The position numbers and the translations under genes are program-made. DNA of 64,000 bases from Oscarella lobularis (taxonomy: Eukaryota > Porifera > Homoscleromorpha > Homosclerophorida > Oscarellidae): the NCBI RefSeq assembly GCF_947507565.1, contig NC_089186.1:186001-250000 (forward strand). Reading direction: 5' to 3'. Each line of letters starts with the position of its first letter. Positions within the stretch are counted from its first letter, which is position 1. Below, in pieces: positions 29,776 through 40,218 of the stretch. The notes beneath the pieces are model-generated. The model was not told the origin of the DNA. It saw nothing but the letters and a program-made list of their open reading frames with translations, and ran no database searches.

Positions 29776-31416
29776 GGAATCGCGTAAGGAAAAAACGTTC
29801 TTAAAGACTCCCTCTCTTTAGTGCTGAATCGAGTTCATAGAATCACGAAGGAAGATAGCAGTGAAAGTGACATAGAATCGCCATTATTTGTCTGTGTTTC
29901 TGTCCTAAAACTGTCAGTGGTGAGAGAGGAAAGCCACGCACTGACTGATGTCTAGTTTATCAGTCGTTTTTCGTTGAATATTATGAAATTTGTCGATAGA
30001 AAAAAAAAGTGAGCGGTAGCTTGGGAATTCATTCTAATAAACCTACATTACCTTTCATATATCCCGTGAGAAACGAAATGGTCTAAAGCACGTGGCGGCT
30101 GCTAGCTAATGTTCGAGGGAAAGGAGCTACAACCTTCTAGCCTCTAGACCGCCCTACCTACTAGCAGCCGCCAACTAAACCTTATTGCAAGGGAACAAGG
30201 ACCCATGTATACTAGCGTAGTTATGCAAAGAGCAAGGAATCAGACAACTAAACTATGACCGAATGTTGTCCCCACTACACTCTCTGCTGCGTACATACAC
30301 GATTTACACGTCGAGTTTCATGCGCCGCTGTGCCACCAGCCCCCACTTGAGCCCCAACCCGCCCTCGATTACACGATCAGAAATCAAAGCCCTAGTTTTA
30401 GATTCGGTCATGAAATCGGTCTATGCCCAAAGCGCGGGCAGTGGCACAGCGTTGCAATCTATCTCTATGTACGCTGCAAAAGGACTGCCCCCTAAGTGCA
30501 CGCCTACACCAGATGGGGGCCCCCAAGAGGGATTGGGCCTACTTTATTCATCCGTTGAGTTGCGCCACAATTGACAGTGGAGAATCTTCCGCCAGTCCTA
30601 AAAAAACGATAAATTAGATGCGGATCGTGTTTGATCACTAGAACAAAAGTAACTGTATTGGAGTTCAGTAAGGAAAAGTGCGGGGCCCATCCCAAGGCAA
30701 GGACTCGGATTAGAAAGATGATGCCGTGCGGGTAGCGTGTCTGTACGAGTCGAGGACCTCTTATTCACGACTTCGAAGCGATTTTCGGCCTTGACTCGTT
30801 TCGGAGTTTACCTCTGCTTTGACATTCTCGGTGTCTAAAATAGCCCATCGCTTTAGTCCGAAGGCATTCGCTCGCGAACAATTGCTGTTGGCCTTGCCTG
30901 TTGCTTGTTATCATACTGTAGTGCACGCTAGGGATACCTGACCTCATTTTACAAATTATTTTTAAACAGCGAACGTTCACGAAGTTACAAAAATCGAAGC
31001 TTTTTCATTCGCTTTTCTGACTACCTGTACTGTAATTATTTCTTGAAATCCCTTTCTACGGGCGTTTTATAGGTTACACTATAAACTTCAATAAAATTTT
31101 GTCTATGAAAGCTTGGTTTTTGGCTCAAACGTTTACACGGACTATACAACCTAGCTGTACATTTACGTTTACATCTTCGAAGCCTTAATTAAATTGTGAA
31201 GTAACATAACAGTCGCTGTATAACAGTCGCTGTTCGTTTTTTCCCCCCACGTGCGTTCTTTCCGCTCGCAGACTTGAACGAGATGTTTTATTAATTAATG
31301 GACGTACACCTGCAAACGAATGCTGAGTCCACCTGGCAAACAACTGTTGAGCCATACATACACTCATTGGCAATCAGGAACCAGCCCAAAGTCATTGCTG
31401 CACAGCTACAGCTGCA
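29776..31416. repeat. Receptor-gene spacer with recurrent repeat
   Basis: Holds a full copy of the spacer repeat (about 30030-30960), with the inverted GGCGGCTGCTAG arms near 30093-30175. It then holds a block (31000-31200) shared with the region before receptor 5, including CTTCAATAAAATTTTGTCTA. No gene is recognised. Confidence 0.75.
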
Positions 31417-34400
31417 ATGCATCGCTTCGTCCTCCAGTTGGCCATCTATTTCGCCGCACTCTGCGACGTCGGAGAAGGGCAAATTACCACCACTGGTCAG
31501 TGGGAAAAGGTAGTAAAAGATGACTCGGACTGGGGGCGAAACTTACCCCTAGTCCTTTCTTCGGGGTCCCCAACTCCACGCGCTGCAACATATCGACGAA
31601 AAGCGAACCCTTCGGAAGCCAAAACTCGAATACTGTTTGTTGACTACCAAGGCGTTACGTGGACTTACTCGCAGGAAACAGCTTCGTGGACGGCACTTCC
31701 TACCGTGAACAAATTTAGTCATCTGAGAGGAAGTTCGATTACCAGTCTTTGCGAAACTAGAGTTCTTGTCTTCGGTGGATACAAGGAAGTAAACCGGAAC
31801 GGAACCGTCGAAAAATCGTGGACCACCGACCTATGGCTTTTTGACGGTGAAAGTGAAGAGTGGACTGTTGTTAAAAGTGCGAATACCGCTCCTAGTGCCC
31901 GCCATGACCACAGGACATTCACACAGAACAGAAAAGAGAGCAGCAAATGCCAATGCCAGATGTCAATGTTTCTATACGGCGGCTTCTCTGATGAATCTGA
32001 CAATCAGATAACTGATTTCTGGGAGCTTCAATGTGTAGACGACAAAAGCATGAAGTATCAATGGATAAAAATCACCAACATCGGGAATCCGCCAATTTCG
32101 TTTGGCAATCTGCACGCCTTTTCAGTACAAAACAACGAAATTCGCTGGATACAAAGAAGCGCCAAAAACATGTTTAATTTAAAATTGACGAAGAGAAAGA
32201 GATGGACTAAAACACCGATCAGCCGCGTTTGCTCAAAAGGCGCATCTTTCTCCGAACAAGAAGACATGGTCTATCAGGAAGAAGACCAACTACTCATATT
32301 CCAATTACGGGGTTCTCTCCTAGGAGTGTACGAAACAAATAAAAACCTATTTCACTGCGTAGAAGTCAATAGTGAACACGCTCCCTCAAAGATTCTGCTA
32401 GTAAAAAATGAAATACTTCTCGTATCTCTAAAGTTGCTTGGAAATGAAGCTCAGATCAAACTTTCTGCGTTGCAGACAGCAGACCTTCTAAAAATATTGT
32501 CAAGTGGTTCAAAAGCAAATTTTCAAGAAATCATTCCCACGGCGAAGTATCCCCTTTTCAACGCGAGCGCAAGACTGGTACGCATCAGCGACGCTGCTTG
32601 GTATCTCGTGCTCGAAGAAGGTCTAAAACTGCACATGTGGCGATTTGAAAGGGACTATCTCAGGTGGACGCTCTACGATCCGGATCAAATGCCACGAACA
32701 GATGCTCGTTTCTTGGCTTATGCATCAGCCAGGAACAACTGCGTGGCTATCTTTGGAAGTGACGGTCTTTGGATATACAGCACCAATTTACGAATATGGA
32801 CAAGAGTGCTCTCCCGCGGAAATGGGCCGGACAGACTAACTTCCTACGCTACGATGAACTCGATGAAGAGCGGATCCCTGCTTCTATTCGGCGGTATAGA
32901 CCATAAAGCGAGTTCACTTTGGATGGCAACAGTCCATTTCAAGGACATGAGTGTATCTTGGAAAAGACTTTGTTGCGACGGTAGACAGAGGACACTAAAA
33001 CAACTTCAGCGGTGGTCGAGCGCAATATGGAATAACACGTTCTACGTCTACTTTGCGAAAACCAAAACGTCTTGCAAATGGCGAACATACCAAGCGCGAC
33101 TTGGCAATGGTAAATTCAAGTGGAAGGCCACTTCAAATCGCAAAAAATCGAAAAACTTCTGCGGAAGGTCAAGCGCTGTAATCGAGCGCTTTGCATTAAC
33201 AGCCAATGCCGGTGGGGATCTACTGATCGAAGATCTCCGTCAAGCGAAACTGAAAGTGGTCGAGATGAAAAATGGACTTCCTTTCTCTAGCTATAAGCCC
33301 TTACTGCTCAGTAGCGCGAAAACAATATTCAGCTTCATACGACGTTGGGATACGTCTAAAAACAAGACTGCCGTGGTCGGTTTAGAAAGTTTCAAACTTC
33401 CAGAATGCAAGCCTGGGACGAACAGTTCCGACTACTTTCGTTATCCGTGTCGCCCTTGCCCAACGGGACAATACAGCAATAAATACGGTGCAACTGTTTG
33501 CACCGATTGTCCAATCGGTTTGGTAACAACAACAACAGGCTCGACTTCCTTAGCAAATTGCACGTGCCCAGTTGGAAAATGTGCCAATGGAAAATGCATC
33601 GTACAAAACGACAACGCAATCGTATGCCTTTGTAATACAGGATTCACGGGAGAATCGTGTGACATACCGACAACGTACCTCATAGGTTTGGGAACAGCAG
33701 GGACAGTGATATTAATCGCTGCCTTCCTATACTGCATCAAGCGCGTCAAAAGACATCAGAAAGCGGCCAACTACACGAGAGCCGAACTAGAAATCGCTGA
33801 AGAAACGGTAGCTGAACTATTCGAAATCTGGTCAGTAAACGAAAACGAAGTTGAATTCGACCGCTTGATCGGACAGGGGTCGTTTGGCGACGTGTGGACG
33901 GCTCAGTACCGCGACGAAACCGTCGCCGTCAAAGTCCTCAAAATAACGGAGCAAGATTGCACCAACGAGCAATTACAAGAATTCCGAGACGAGAGCGAGT
34001 TGCTTCGATCGATTTTCCACGCGCACATCGTCCGCTTCATTGGAACCGGAAAGACAGCGGAAAACAAGCCCTTCATCGTTTTGGAATACATGGAACAAGG
34101 GTCAGTCCGAAAAGAGTTGGATGACAAGTACGGTGATCATCCCATGGAGATCGAGCATCAAGTCAAATACGCGCTACACGCGGCCAAGGGAATGCGTCAT
34201 CTCCACCGCATCAATCGAATGCATCGCGATCTCAAGTGCGACAACCTACTGGTCAGCCGCCTAGGCATCGTCAAAGTCGCCGATTTGGGCTGCACGAAAA
34301 TCGCACCCAAGATCAGCGAAGACGACGGCGGAAGTGTTCGCGGTACACGCGCCGTCGGCACGGCGTTTTTCAGAGCTCCCGAAATACTTCGCGGCGAAGC

Positions 34401-34677
34401 GTACAGCGTTGCCGTCGACGTTTACAGCTACGGTATTACGCTGTGGGAACTTGTGACGGCAAAACATCCTTACTTCGAGAAGTACGAGCAAGGATTGACA
34501 ACCCGAGAAATTCTCGATGATGTCACTCACAGTGACGTGCGACCGGGATTTCCGGCTCGCTGCGAGAGTAATTTGAAAAAATTAGCCGAATGGTGCTGGA
34601 ATGGGAATCCGTCTGAACGGCCAACATTTGAAGAGATCGTTCCAGTGCTTAAAGGACTCTGGTTGCCAATGTGGTAA
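31417..34677 (+). CDS. Receptor kinase 4: Kelch-like, Cys-rich/EGF, membrane span, TKL-like kinase
   Basis: Single coding exon, 1086 residues. Signal peptide MHRFVLQLAIYFAALC; Kelch-like ectodomain (VLVFGGYKEV, MFLYGGFSDE, LLLFGGIDH); CRPCPTGQYSN and CLCNTGFTGESCD; membrane helix near 750-775; glycine loop near 817; HRDLKCDN and DLG. It forms a close pair with receptor 5. In the catalytic loop region it has LLVSRLGIVKV where most copies have LLVNN. It is intact from start to stop. Confidence 0.87.
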   Translation: MHRFVLQLAIYFAALCDVGEGQITTTGQWEKVVKDDSDWGRNLPLVLSSGSPTPRAATYRRKANPSEAKTRILFVDYQGVTWTYSQETASWTALPTVNKFSHLRGSSITSLCETRVLVFGGYKEVNRNGTVEKSWTTDLWLFDGESEEWTVVKSANTAPSARHDHRTFTQNRKESSKCQCQMSMFLYGGFSDESDNQITDFWELQCVDDKSMKYQWIKITNIGNPPISFGNLHAFSVQNNEIRWIQRSAKNMFNLKLTKRKRWTKTPISRVCSKGASFSEQEDMVYQEEDQLLIFQLRGSLLGVYETNKNLFHCVEVNSEHAPSKILLVKNEILLVSLKLLGNEAQIKLSALQTADLLKILSSGSKANFQEIIPTAKYPLFNASARLVRISDAAWYLVLEEGLKLHMWRFERDYLRWTLYDPDQMPRTDARFLAYASARNNCVAIFGSDGLWIYSTNLRIWTRVLSRGNGPDRLTSYATMNSMKSGSLLLFGGIDHKASSLWMATVHFKDMSVSWKRLCCDGRQRTLKQLQRWSSAIWNNTFYVYFAKTKTSCKWRTYQARLGNGKFKWKATSNRKKSKNFCGRSSAVIERFALTANAGGDLLIEDLRQAKLKVVEMKNGLPFSSYKPLLLSSAKTIFSFIRRWDTSKNKTAVVGLESFKLPECKPGTNSSDYFRYPCRPCPTGQYSNKYGATVCTDCPIGLVTTTTGSTSLANCTCPVGKCANGKCIVQNDNAIVCLCNTGFTGESCDIPTTYLIGLGTAGTVILIAAFLYCIKRVKRHQKAANYTRAELEIAEETVAELFEIWSVNENEVEFDRLIGQGSFGDVWTAQYRDETVAVKVLKITEQDCTNEQLQEFRDESELLRSIFHAHIVRFIGTGKTAENKPFIVLEYMEQGSVRKELDDKYGDHPMEIEHQVKYALHAAKGMRHLHRINRMHRDLKCDNLLVSRLGIVKVADLGCTKIAPKISEDDGGSVRGTRAVGTAFFRAPEILRGEAYSVAVDVYSYGITLWELVTAKHPYFEKYEQGLTTREILDDVTHSDVRPGFPARCESNLKKLAEWCWNGNPSERPTFEEIVPVLKGLWLPMW

Positions 34678-35704
34678 GGAGATGCGTAAGAAAAAACGTT
34701 CCTAAATTAAGACTCCCTCTCTTTTAGTACTGAATCGAGTTGATAGAATCAAGAAGGAAGATGGCAGTGAAAGGGACATAGAATCGTCATTATTTGTCTG
34801 TGTTTCCGTCCTAAACCGTCAGTGATGAGATAGGGAAAGACACGCACTGACTAGAAAATCATTGATGTCTAGTTTAGCACTCGTAATTCGTTGAATATTA
34901 TGAAATTTGTCAAGAAAAAATATTAGCGTTAGCCTGAGAACTCATTCTAATAAACCTACATTACCTTATATCACTAGAACAAAAAGTAACTCTATTGGAG
35001 TTCAGTAAGGAAAAGTGCAGGGCCCATCCCAAGGCAAGGACTCGGATTATAAAGCTGATGCCGTGCGGGTAGCGTGTCTGTACGAGTCGAGGACCTATTC
35101 ACGACTTCGAAGCGATTTTTGGCCTTACCGTTGACTCTTTTCAGAGTTTACCCTCTGCTTTGACATTCTCGGTGTCTAAAAATATCCCATCGCTTTAGTC
35201 CGAAGGCATTCGCTGCGTGGGAATGCGAACAATTGCTGTTGGCCTTGCCTGTTGCTTGTTCATACTGTAGTGCACGCTAGGACCTCATTTTGCAAGTTAT
35301 TTTTAGACAGCGATTGTTCTAAAATCGAAACTGTTTTGCATTCGCTTTTCTGACTACCTGTACTGTAGTTGTTCGCTGAAATCCCTTTCTACGGGGTTTT
35401 ATAGGTTACACTATAAACTTCAATAAAATTTTGTCTATATGGCAGATTCAGTGAAAGGTTGGTTTTTGGCTCAAACGTTTATACGGACTATACAACCTGT
35501 ACATTTACGTTTACATCTTCGAAGCCTTAATTAATGTAATTGTGAAGCAAAAAACATTTGATGTTTTATTAATTAATGAACCTACACCTGCAAACGAATG
35601 CTGAGTCCACCTGCCAAACAACTGTTGAGCCAATTCATACATACATTCATTGGCAATCAGGAATCAGTCCAAAGTCTTCGCTGCACCGGCAGTTCACAGC
35701 TGCA
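34678..35704. repeat. Spacer with a deleted spacer-repeat copy
   Basis: The 34690-34970 part matches the 3' flanks of receptors 3 and 5. At about 34968 the recurrent repeat jumps directly to its distal part (ACTAGAACAAAAAGTAAC), so roughly 600 bases seen at 30040-30650 are missing. The 35330-35560 part repeats the pre-receptor-4 block. Confidence 0.7.
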
Positions 35705-38700
35705 ATGCATCGCGTCGCCCTCCAGTTAGCCATCTATTTCGCCGCACTCTGCGACGTCGGAGAAGGACAAATTACCACCACTGGTCAGTGGGAAAAGGTA
35801 GTAAAAGAGGACTCGGACTGGGGGCGAAACTTACCCCTAGTCCTTTCTTCGGGGTCCCAAACTCCACGCGCTGCAACATATCGAAGAAAAGCGAACCCTT
35901 CGGAAGCCAAAACTCGAATACTGTTTGTTGACTACCAAGGCGTTACGTGGACTTACTCGCAGGAAACAGCTTCGTGGACGGCACTCTCTACCGTGAACAA
36001 ATTTAGTCATCTGAGAGGAAGTTCGATTACCAGTCTTTGCGAAACTAGAGTTCTTGTCTTCGGTGGATACAAGGAAGTAAACAGCAACGGAACCGTCGTA
36101 AAATCGTGGAACACCAACCTATGGCTTTTTGACGGTGACAGTGAAGAGTGGACTGTTGTTAAAAGTGCGAATACCGCTCCTAGTTCCCGCCATGGGCACA
36201 GGACATTCACACAGAACAGAAAAGAGAGCACCAAATGCCAATGCAAGATGTCAATGTTTCTATACGGCGGCTTCTCTGATGAATCTGGCAATCAGCTAAA
36301 TGATTTCTGGGAGCTTCAATGTGTAGACGACAAAAGCATGAAGTATCAATGGATAAAAATCACCAACATCGGGAGTCCGCCAATTTCGCTTGCCAATCTG
36401 CACGCCTTTTCAGTACAAAATAACCACATTCGCTGGATACGAAGAAACGTCAAAAACGCGTTTAATTTAAAATTGACGAAGAAAAAGAAATGGGCTGAAA
36501 AACCGATCAGCCGCGTTTGCTCAAAAAGCACAGCTTTCTCCGAACAAGAAGACATGGTATATCAGGAAGAAGACCAACTACTCATATTCCAATTACAGGG
36601 TTCTCTCCTAGGAGTGTACGAAACAAATAAAAACCTATTTCACTGCGTAGAAGTCAATGGTGAACACACTCCCGCAAAGATTCTGCTACTAAAAAATGAA
36701 ATACTTCTCGTATCTCTAAAGATTCTTGGAAATGAAGCTCAGATCAAACTTTCTGCGTTGCAGACAGCAGACCTTCTAAAAATATTGTCAAGTGGCTCGC
36801 ATTTAGAAGTAAATTTTCAAGAAATCCTTCCCACGGTGAAGTATCCCCTTTTCAATGCGAGCGCAAGACTGGTACACATCAGCGACGCTGCTTGGTATCT
36901 CGTCCTCGAAGAAGGTCTAAAACTGCACATGTGGCGATTTGAAAGCGACTATCTCAGGTGGACGCTCTACGATCCGGATCAAATGCCACGAACAGATGCT
37001 CGTTTCTTGGCTTATGCATCAGTCAGGAACAACTGCGTGGCTATCTTTGGAACGGACGGTCTTTGGATATACAGCACCAATTTACGAATATGGACAAGAG
37101 TGCTCTCCCGCGGAAATGAGCCGGACAGACTAACTTCCTACGCTACGATGAACTCGATGAAGAACGGATCCCTGCTTCTATTCGGCGGTATAGACCATAA
37201 AGCGAGTTCGCTTTGGATGGCAACAGTCGATTTCAAAGACATGAGCGTATCTTGGAAAAGACTTTGTTGCGACGGTAGACAGAGGACACTAAAAAAACTT
37301 CAGCGGTGGTCGAGCGCAATATGGAATAACACGTTCTACGTCTACTTTGCGAAAACTAAAACGTCTTGCAAATGGCAAACATACCAAGCGCGACTTGGCA
37401 ATGGTAAATTCAAGTGGAAGGCCACTTCAAATCGCAAAAAATCGAAAAACTTCTGCGGTAGGTCAAGCGCTGTAATTGAGCGCTTTGCATTAACAGCCAA
37501 TGCCGGTGGGGACCTACTGATCGAAGATCTCCGTCAAGCGAAACTGAAAGTGGTCGAGATGAAAAATGGACTTTCTTTCTCTAGCTATGATCCCTTACTG
37601 CTCAGTAGCGCGAAAACAATATTCAGCTTCATTCGACGTTGGGATACGTCTAAAAACAAGACTGCCGTGGTCGGTTTAGAAAGTTTCAAACTTCCAGAAT
37701 GCAAGCCCGGGACGAACAGTTCCGACTACTTTCGTTATCCGTGTCGCCCTTGCCCAACGGGACAATACAGCAATAATTACGGTGCAACTGTTTGCACTGA
37801 TTGTCCAATCGGTTTGGTAACAAAAACAACAGGCTCAACTTCCTTAGCAAATTGCACGTGCCCAGTTGGAAAATGTGCCAATGGAAAATGCATTGTAAAA
37901 AACGACAACACAATCGTATGCCTTTGTAATAATGGATTCACGGGAGAATCGTGTGATATACCGACAACGTACCTCATAGGTTTGGGAACAGCAGTGACAG
38001 TGTTATTAATCGCGGCCTTCCTATACTGCATCAAGCGCGTCAAAAGACATCAGAAAGCGGCCAATTACACGAGAGCCGAACTGGAAATCGCTGAAGAAAC
38101 GGTAGCTGAACTATTCGAAATCTGGTCAGTAAAAGAAAACGAAGTTCACTTCGACCGCTTGATTGGACAGGGGTCGTTCGGCGACGTGTGGACGGCTCAG
38201 TACCGCGACGAAACCGTCGCCGTCAAAGTCCTCAAAATAACAGAGCAAGATTGCACCAACGAGCAATTACAAGAATTCCGAGACGAGAGCGAGTTGCTTC
38301 GATCGATTTTCCACGCGCACATCGTCCGCTTCATTGGAACCGGAAAGACAGCGGAAAACAAGCCCTTCATCGTTTTGGAATACATGGAACAAGGGTCAGT
38401 CCGAAAAGAGTTGGATGACAAGTACGGTGATCATCCCATGGAAATCGAGCATCAAGTCAAATACGCGCTACACGTGGCCAAGGGAATGCATCCTCTCCAT
38501 GGAATCAATCGAATGCATCGCGATCTCAAGTGCGACAACCTACTCGTCAACAACAAGCGAATCGTCAAAGTCGCCGATTTGGGCTGCACTAAAATCGCAC
38601 CCAAGATCAGCGAAGACGACGGCGGAAGCGTTCGCGGTACACGCGCCGTCGGCACGGCGCTTTTCAGAGCTCCGGAAATACTTCGCGGCGAAGCGTACAG

Positions 38701-38971
38701 CGTTGCCGTCGACGTTTACAGCTACGGTATTACTTTGTGGGAAATTATGACGGCAAAATATCCTTACGTCGAGAAGTTCGAGCAAGGATTGGCAATGCGA
38801 GAAATCCTGGATGATGTCATTCACAGTGACGCGCGACCGGAATTTCCGGCTCATTGCGAGAGTAATTTGAAAAAATTGGCCGAATGGTGCTGGAATGGGA
38901 ATCCCTCTGAACGGCCAACATTTGAAGAGATCGTACCAGTGCTTAAAGGACTCTGGCTGCTAATGTGGTAA
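35705..38971 (+). CDS. Receptor kinase 5: Kelch-like, Cys-rich/EGF, membrane span, TKL-like kinase
   Basis: Single coding exon. I start at 35705 (MHRVALQLAIYFAALC), which aligns with the signal peptides of the other copies; an in-frame ATG at 35576 would add 43 residues of leader sequence. About 1088 residues; same domains as receptor 4, to which it is nearly identical. Cys-rich/EGF markers are CRPCPTGQYSN and CLCNNGFTGESCD; the membrane helix is near 752-777; the glycine loop GQGSFGDVW is near 819; HRDLKCDN and DLG are present. A local difference unique to this copy is GMHPLHGINRMHRDLK where the others read GMRHLHRIN. It ends LKGLWLLMW. Confidence 0.86.
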   Translation: MHRVALQLAIYFAALCDVGEGQITTTGQWEKVVKEDSDWGRNLPLVLSSGSQTPRAATYRRKANPSEAKTRILFVDYQGVTWTYSQETASWTALSTVNKFSHLRGSSITSLCETRVLVFGGYKEVNSNGTVVKSWNTNLWLFDGDSEEWTVVKSANTAPSSRHGHRTFTQNRKESTKCQCKMSMFLYGGFSDESGNQLNDFWELQCVDDKSMKYQWIKITNIGSPPISLANLHAFSVQNNHIRWIRRNVKNAFNLKLTKKKKWAEKPISRVCSKSTAFSEQEDMVYQEEDQLLIFQLQGSLLGVYETNKNLFHCVEVNGEHTPAKILLLKNEILLVSLKILGNEAQIKLSALQTADLLKILSSGSHLEVNFQEILPTVKYPLFNASARLVHISDAAWYLVLEEGLKLHMWRFESDYLRWTLYDPDQMPRTDARFLAYASVRNNCVAIFGTDGLWIYSTNLRIWTRVLSRGNEPDRLTSYATMNSMKNGSLLLFGGIDHKASSLWMATVDFKDMSVSWKRLCCDGRQRTLKKLQRWSSAIWNNTFYVYFAKTKTSCKWQTYQARLGNGKFKWKATSNRKKSKNFCGRSSAVIERFALTANAGGDLLIEDLRQAKLKVVEMKNGLSFSSYDPLLLSSAKTIFSFIRRWDTSKNKTAVVGLESFKLPECKPGTNSSDYFRYPCRPCPTGQYSNNYGATVCTDCPIGLVTKTTGSTSLANCTCPVGKCANGKCIVKNDNTIVCLCNNGFTGESCDIPTTYLIGLGTAVTVLLIAAFLYCIKRVKRHQKAANYTRAELEIAEETVAELFEIWSVKENEVHFDRLIGQGSFGDVWTAQYRDETVAVKVLKITEQDCTNEQLQEFRDESELLRSIFHAHIVRFIGTGKTAENKPFIVLEYMEQGSVRKELDDKYGDHPMEIEHQVKYALHVAKGMHPLHGINRMHRDLKCDNLLVNNKRIVKVADLGCTKIAPKISEDDGGSVRGTRAVGTALFRAPEILRGEAYSVAVDVYSYGITLWEIMTAKYPYVEKFEQGLAMREILDDVIHSDARPEFPAHCESNLKKLAEWCWNGNPSERPTFEEIVPVLKGLWLLMW

Positions 38972-40218
38972 GGAGATGCGTAAGAAAAAACGTTCCTAAA
39001 TTAAGACTCTCTCTCTTTTAGTGCCGAATCGAGTTGATAGAATCAAGAAGGAAGATGGCAGTGAAAGGGACATAGAATCGTCATTATTTGTCTGTGTTTC
39101 TGTCCTAAACGGTCAGTGGCGAGATAGGGAAAGACACGCACTGACTGGAAAATCATTGATGTCTAGTTTAGTAGTCGTATTTCGTTGAAAAAAATATTAG
39201 CGGTTGCCTGAGAATTCATTCTAATCAACCTACATTACCTTTTATACATCCCGTGAGAAATGAAATGGTCTAAAGCACGTGGCGGCTGCTAGCTAATGTT
39301 CGAGGGAAAGGAGCTACAACCTTCTAGCCTCTAGACCGCCCTACCTACTAGCAGCCGCCAACTAAACCTTAGTGCGAGGAAACAAGGACCCATGAACACT
39401 AGCGTAGTTATGCAACGAGCTCGGAAACAACTAGACTACGACCGAAAGGCTGTCCCCACTACACTCTCTGCAGCGTACATACACGATTCACACGTCGAGT
39501 TTCATGCGCCGCTGTGCCACCAGCTCTCGCTCGAGCCCCAACCCGCCCTCGATTACACGTTCAGAAATCAAAGTCCTAGTTTTAGATTCGGTCATGAAGT
39601 CGGTCTATGCCCAGAGCGCGGCCAGTGGCACGGCATTGCAATCTATCTCTATGTACGCTGCAGAAAGGGCTGCCCCCCTCAGTGCACGCCTACACCAGAT
39701 GGGGGCCCCCAAGAGGGATTGGACTTACTTTATCGAGTCGTGCCATGTTTCTTCAAGTTCTACAATAGATAAACACAGCACGTTGGTTTAAATGCCTGTC
39801 GGATGCTGTGTAGCGTACCTGGACGTATCGAGGCCTTCTTCGAAGCGATATTCGGCCTCAGGGCTGGCTCGTTTCGATCTCCCACACAGTAGATGCCTTT
39901 CAATCACAATGATACTGCTGATTCCGCCCGCGGGATGCCAAAACAGTGGCGAATGTTGCCATGCGCTCCTTTCTCCTTTGCCGTAGTGCGCGCGCTAGAA
40001 ATGGCTGGAGCTCCTTCACACTTCCTTTCCGCAAATCACAGAAACTGTCCGTCTTCTTCATTATTCTGCGTCTACATGATGCTTGTGCTTGTTATCTCAA
40101 AATTCTACGCGAATTCTTAGTCCACGCCCACATTTTTGGTACTAGACTACTGTACTGTACACCCCTGTGTACATCCTTACACTAACAGTGACACTATACT
40201 CCTCAGAACGCCCCTACA
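38972..40218. repeat. Receptor-gene spacer with recurrent repeat
   Basis: Holds a spacer-repeat copy at about 39215-39730, again with the inverted GGCGGCTGCTAG arms (39283-39365). The remaining sequence to 40218 is unlike the other leaders, and I recognise no gene in it. Confidence 0.7.

Noticed and set aside
30263-30574. Small protein encoded in the receptor spacers
   Set aside because: Similar frames occur in other copies of the spacer, but frameshifts put different parts in frame each time, so this is repeat sequence.
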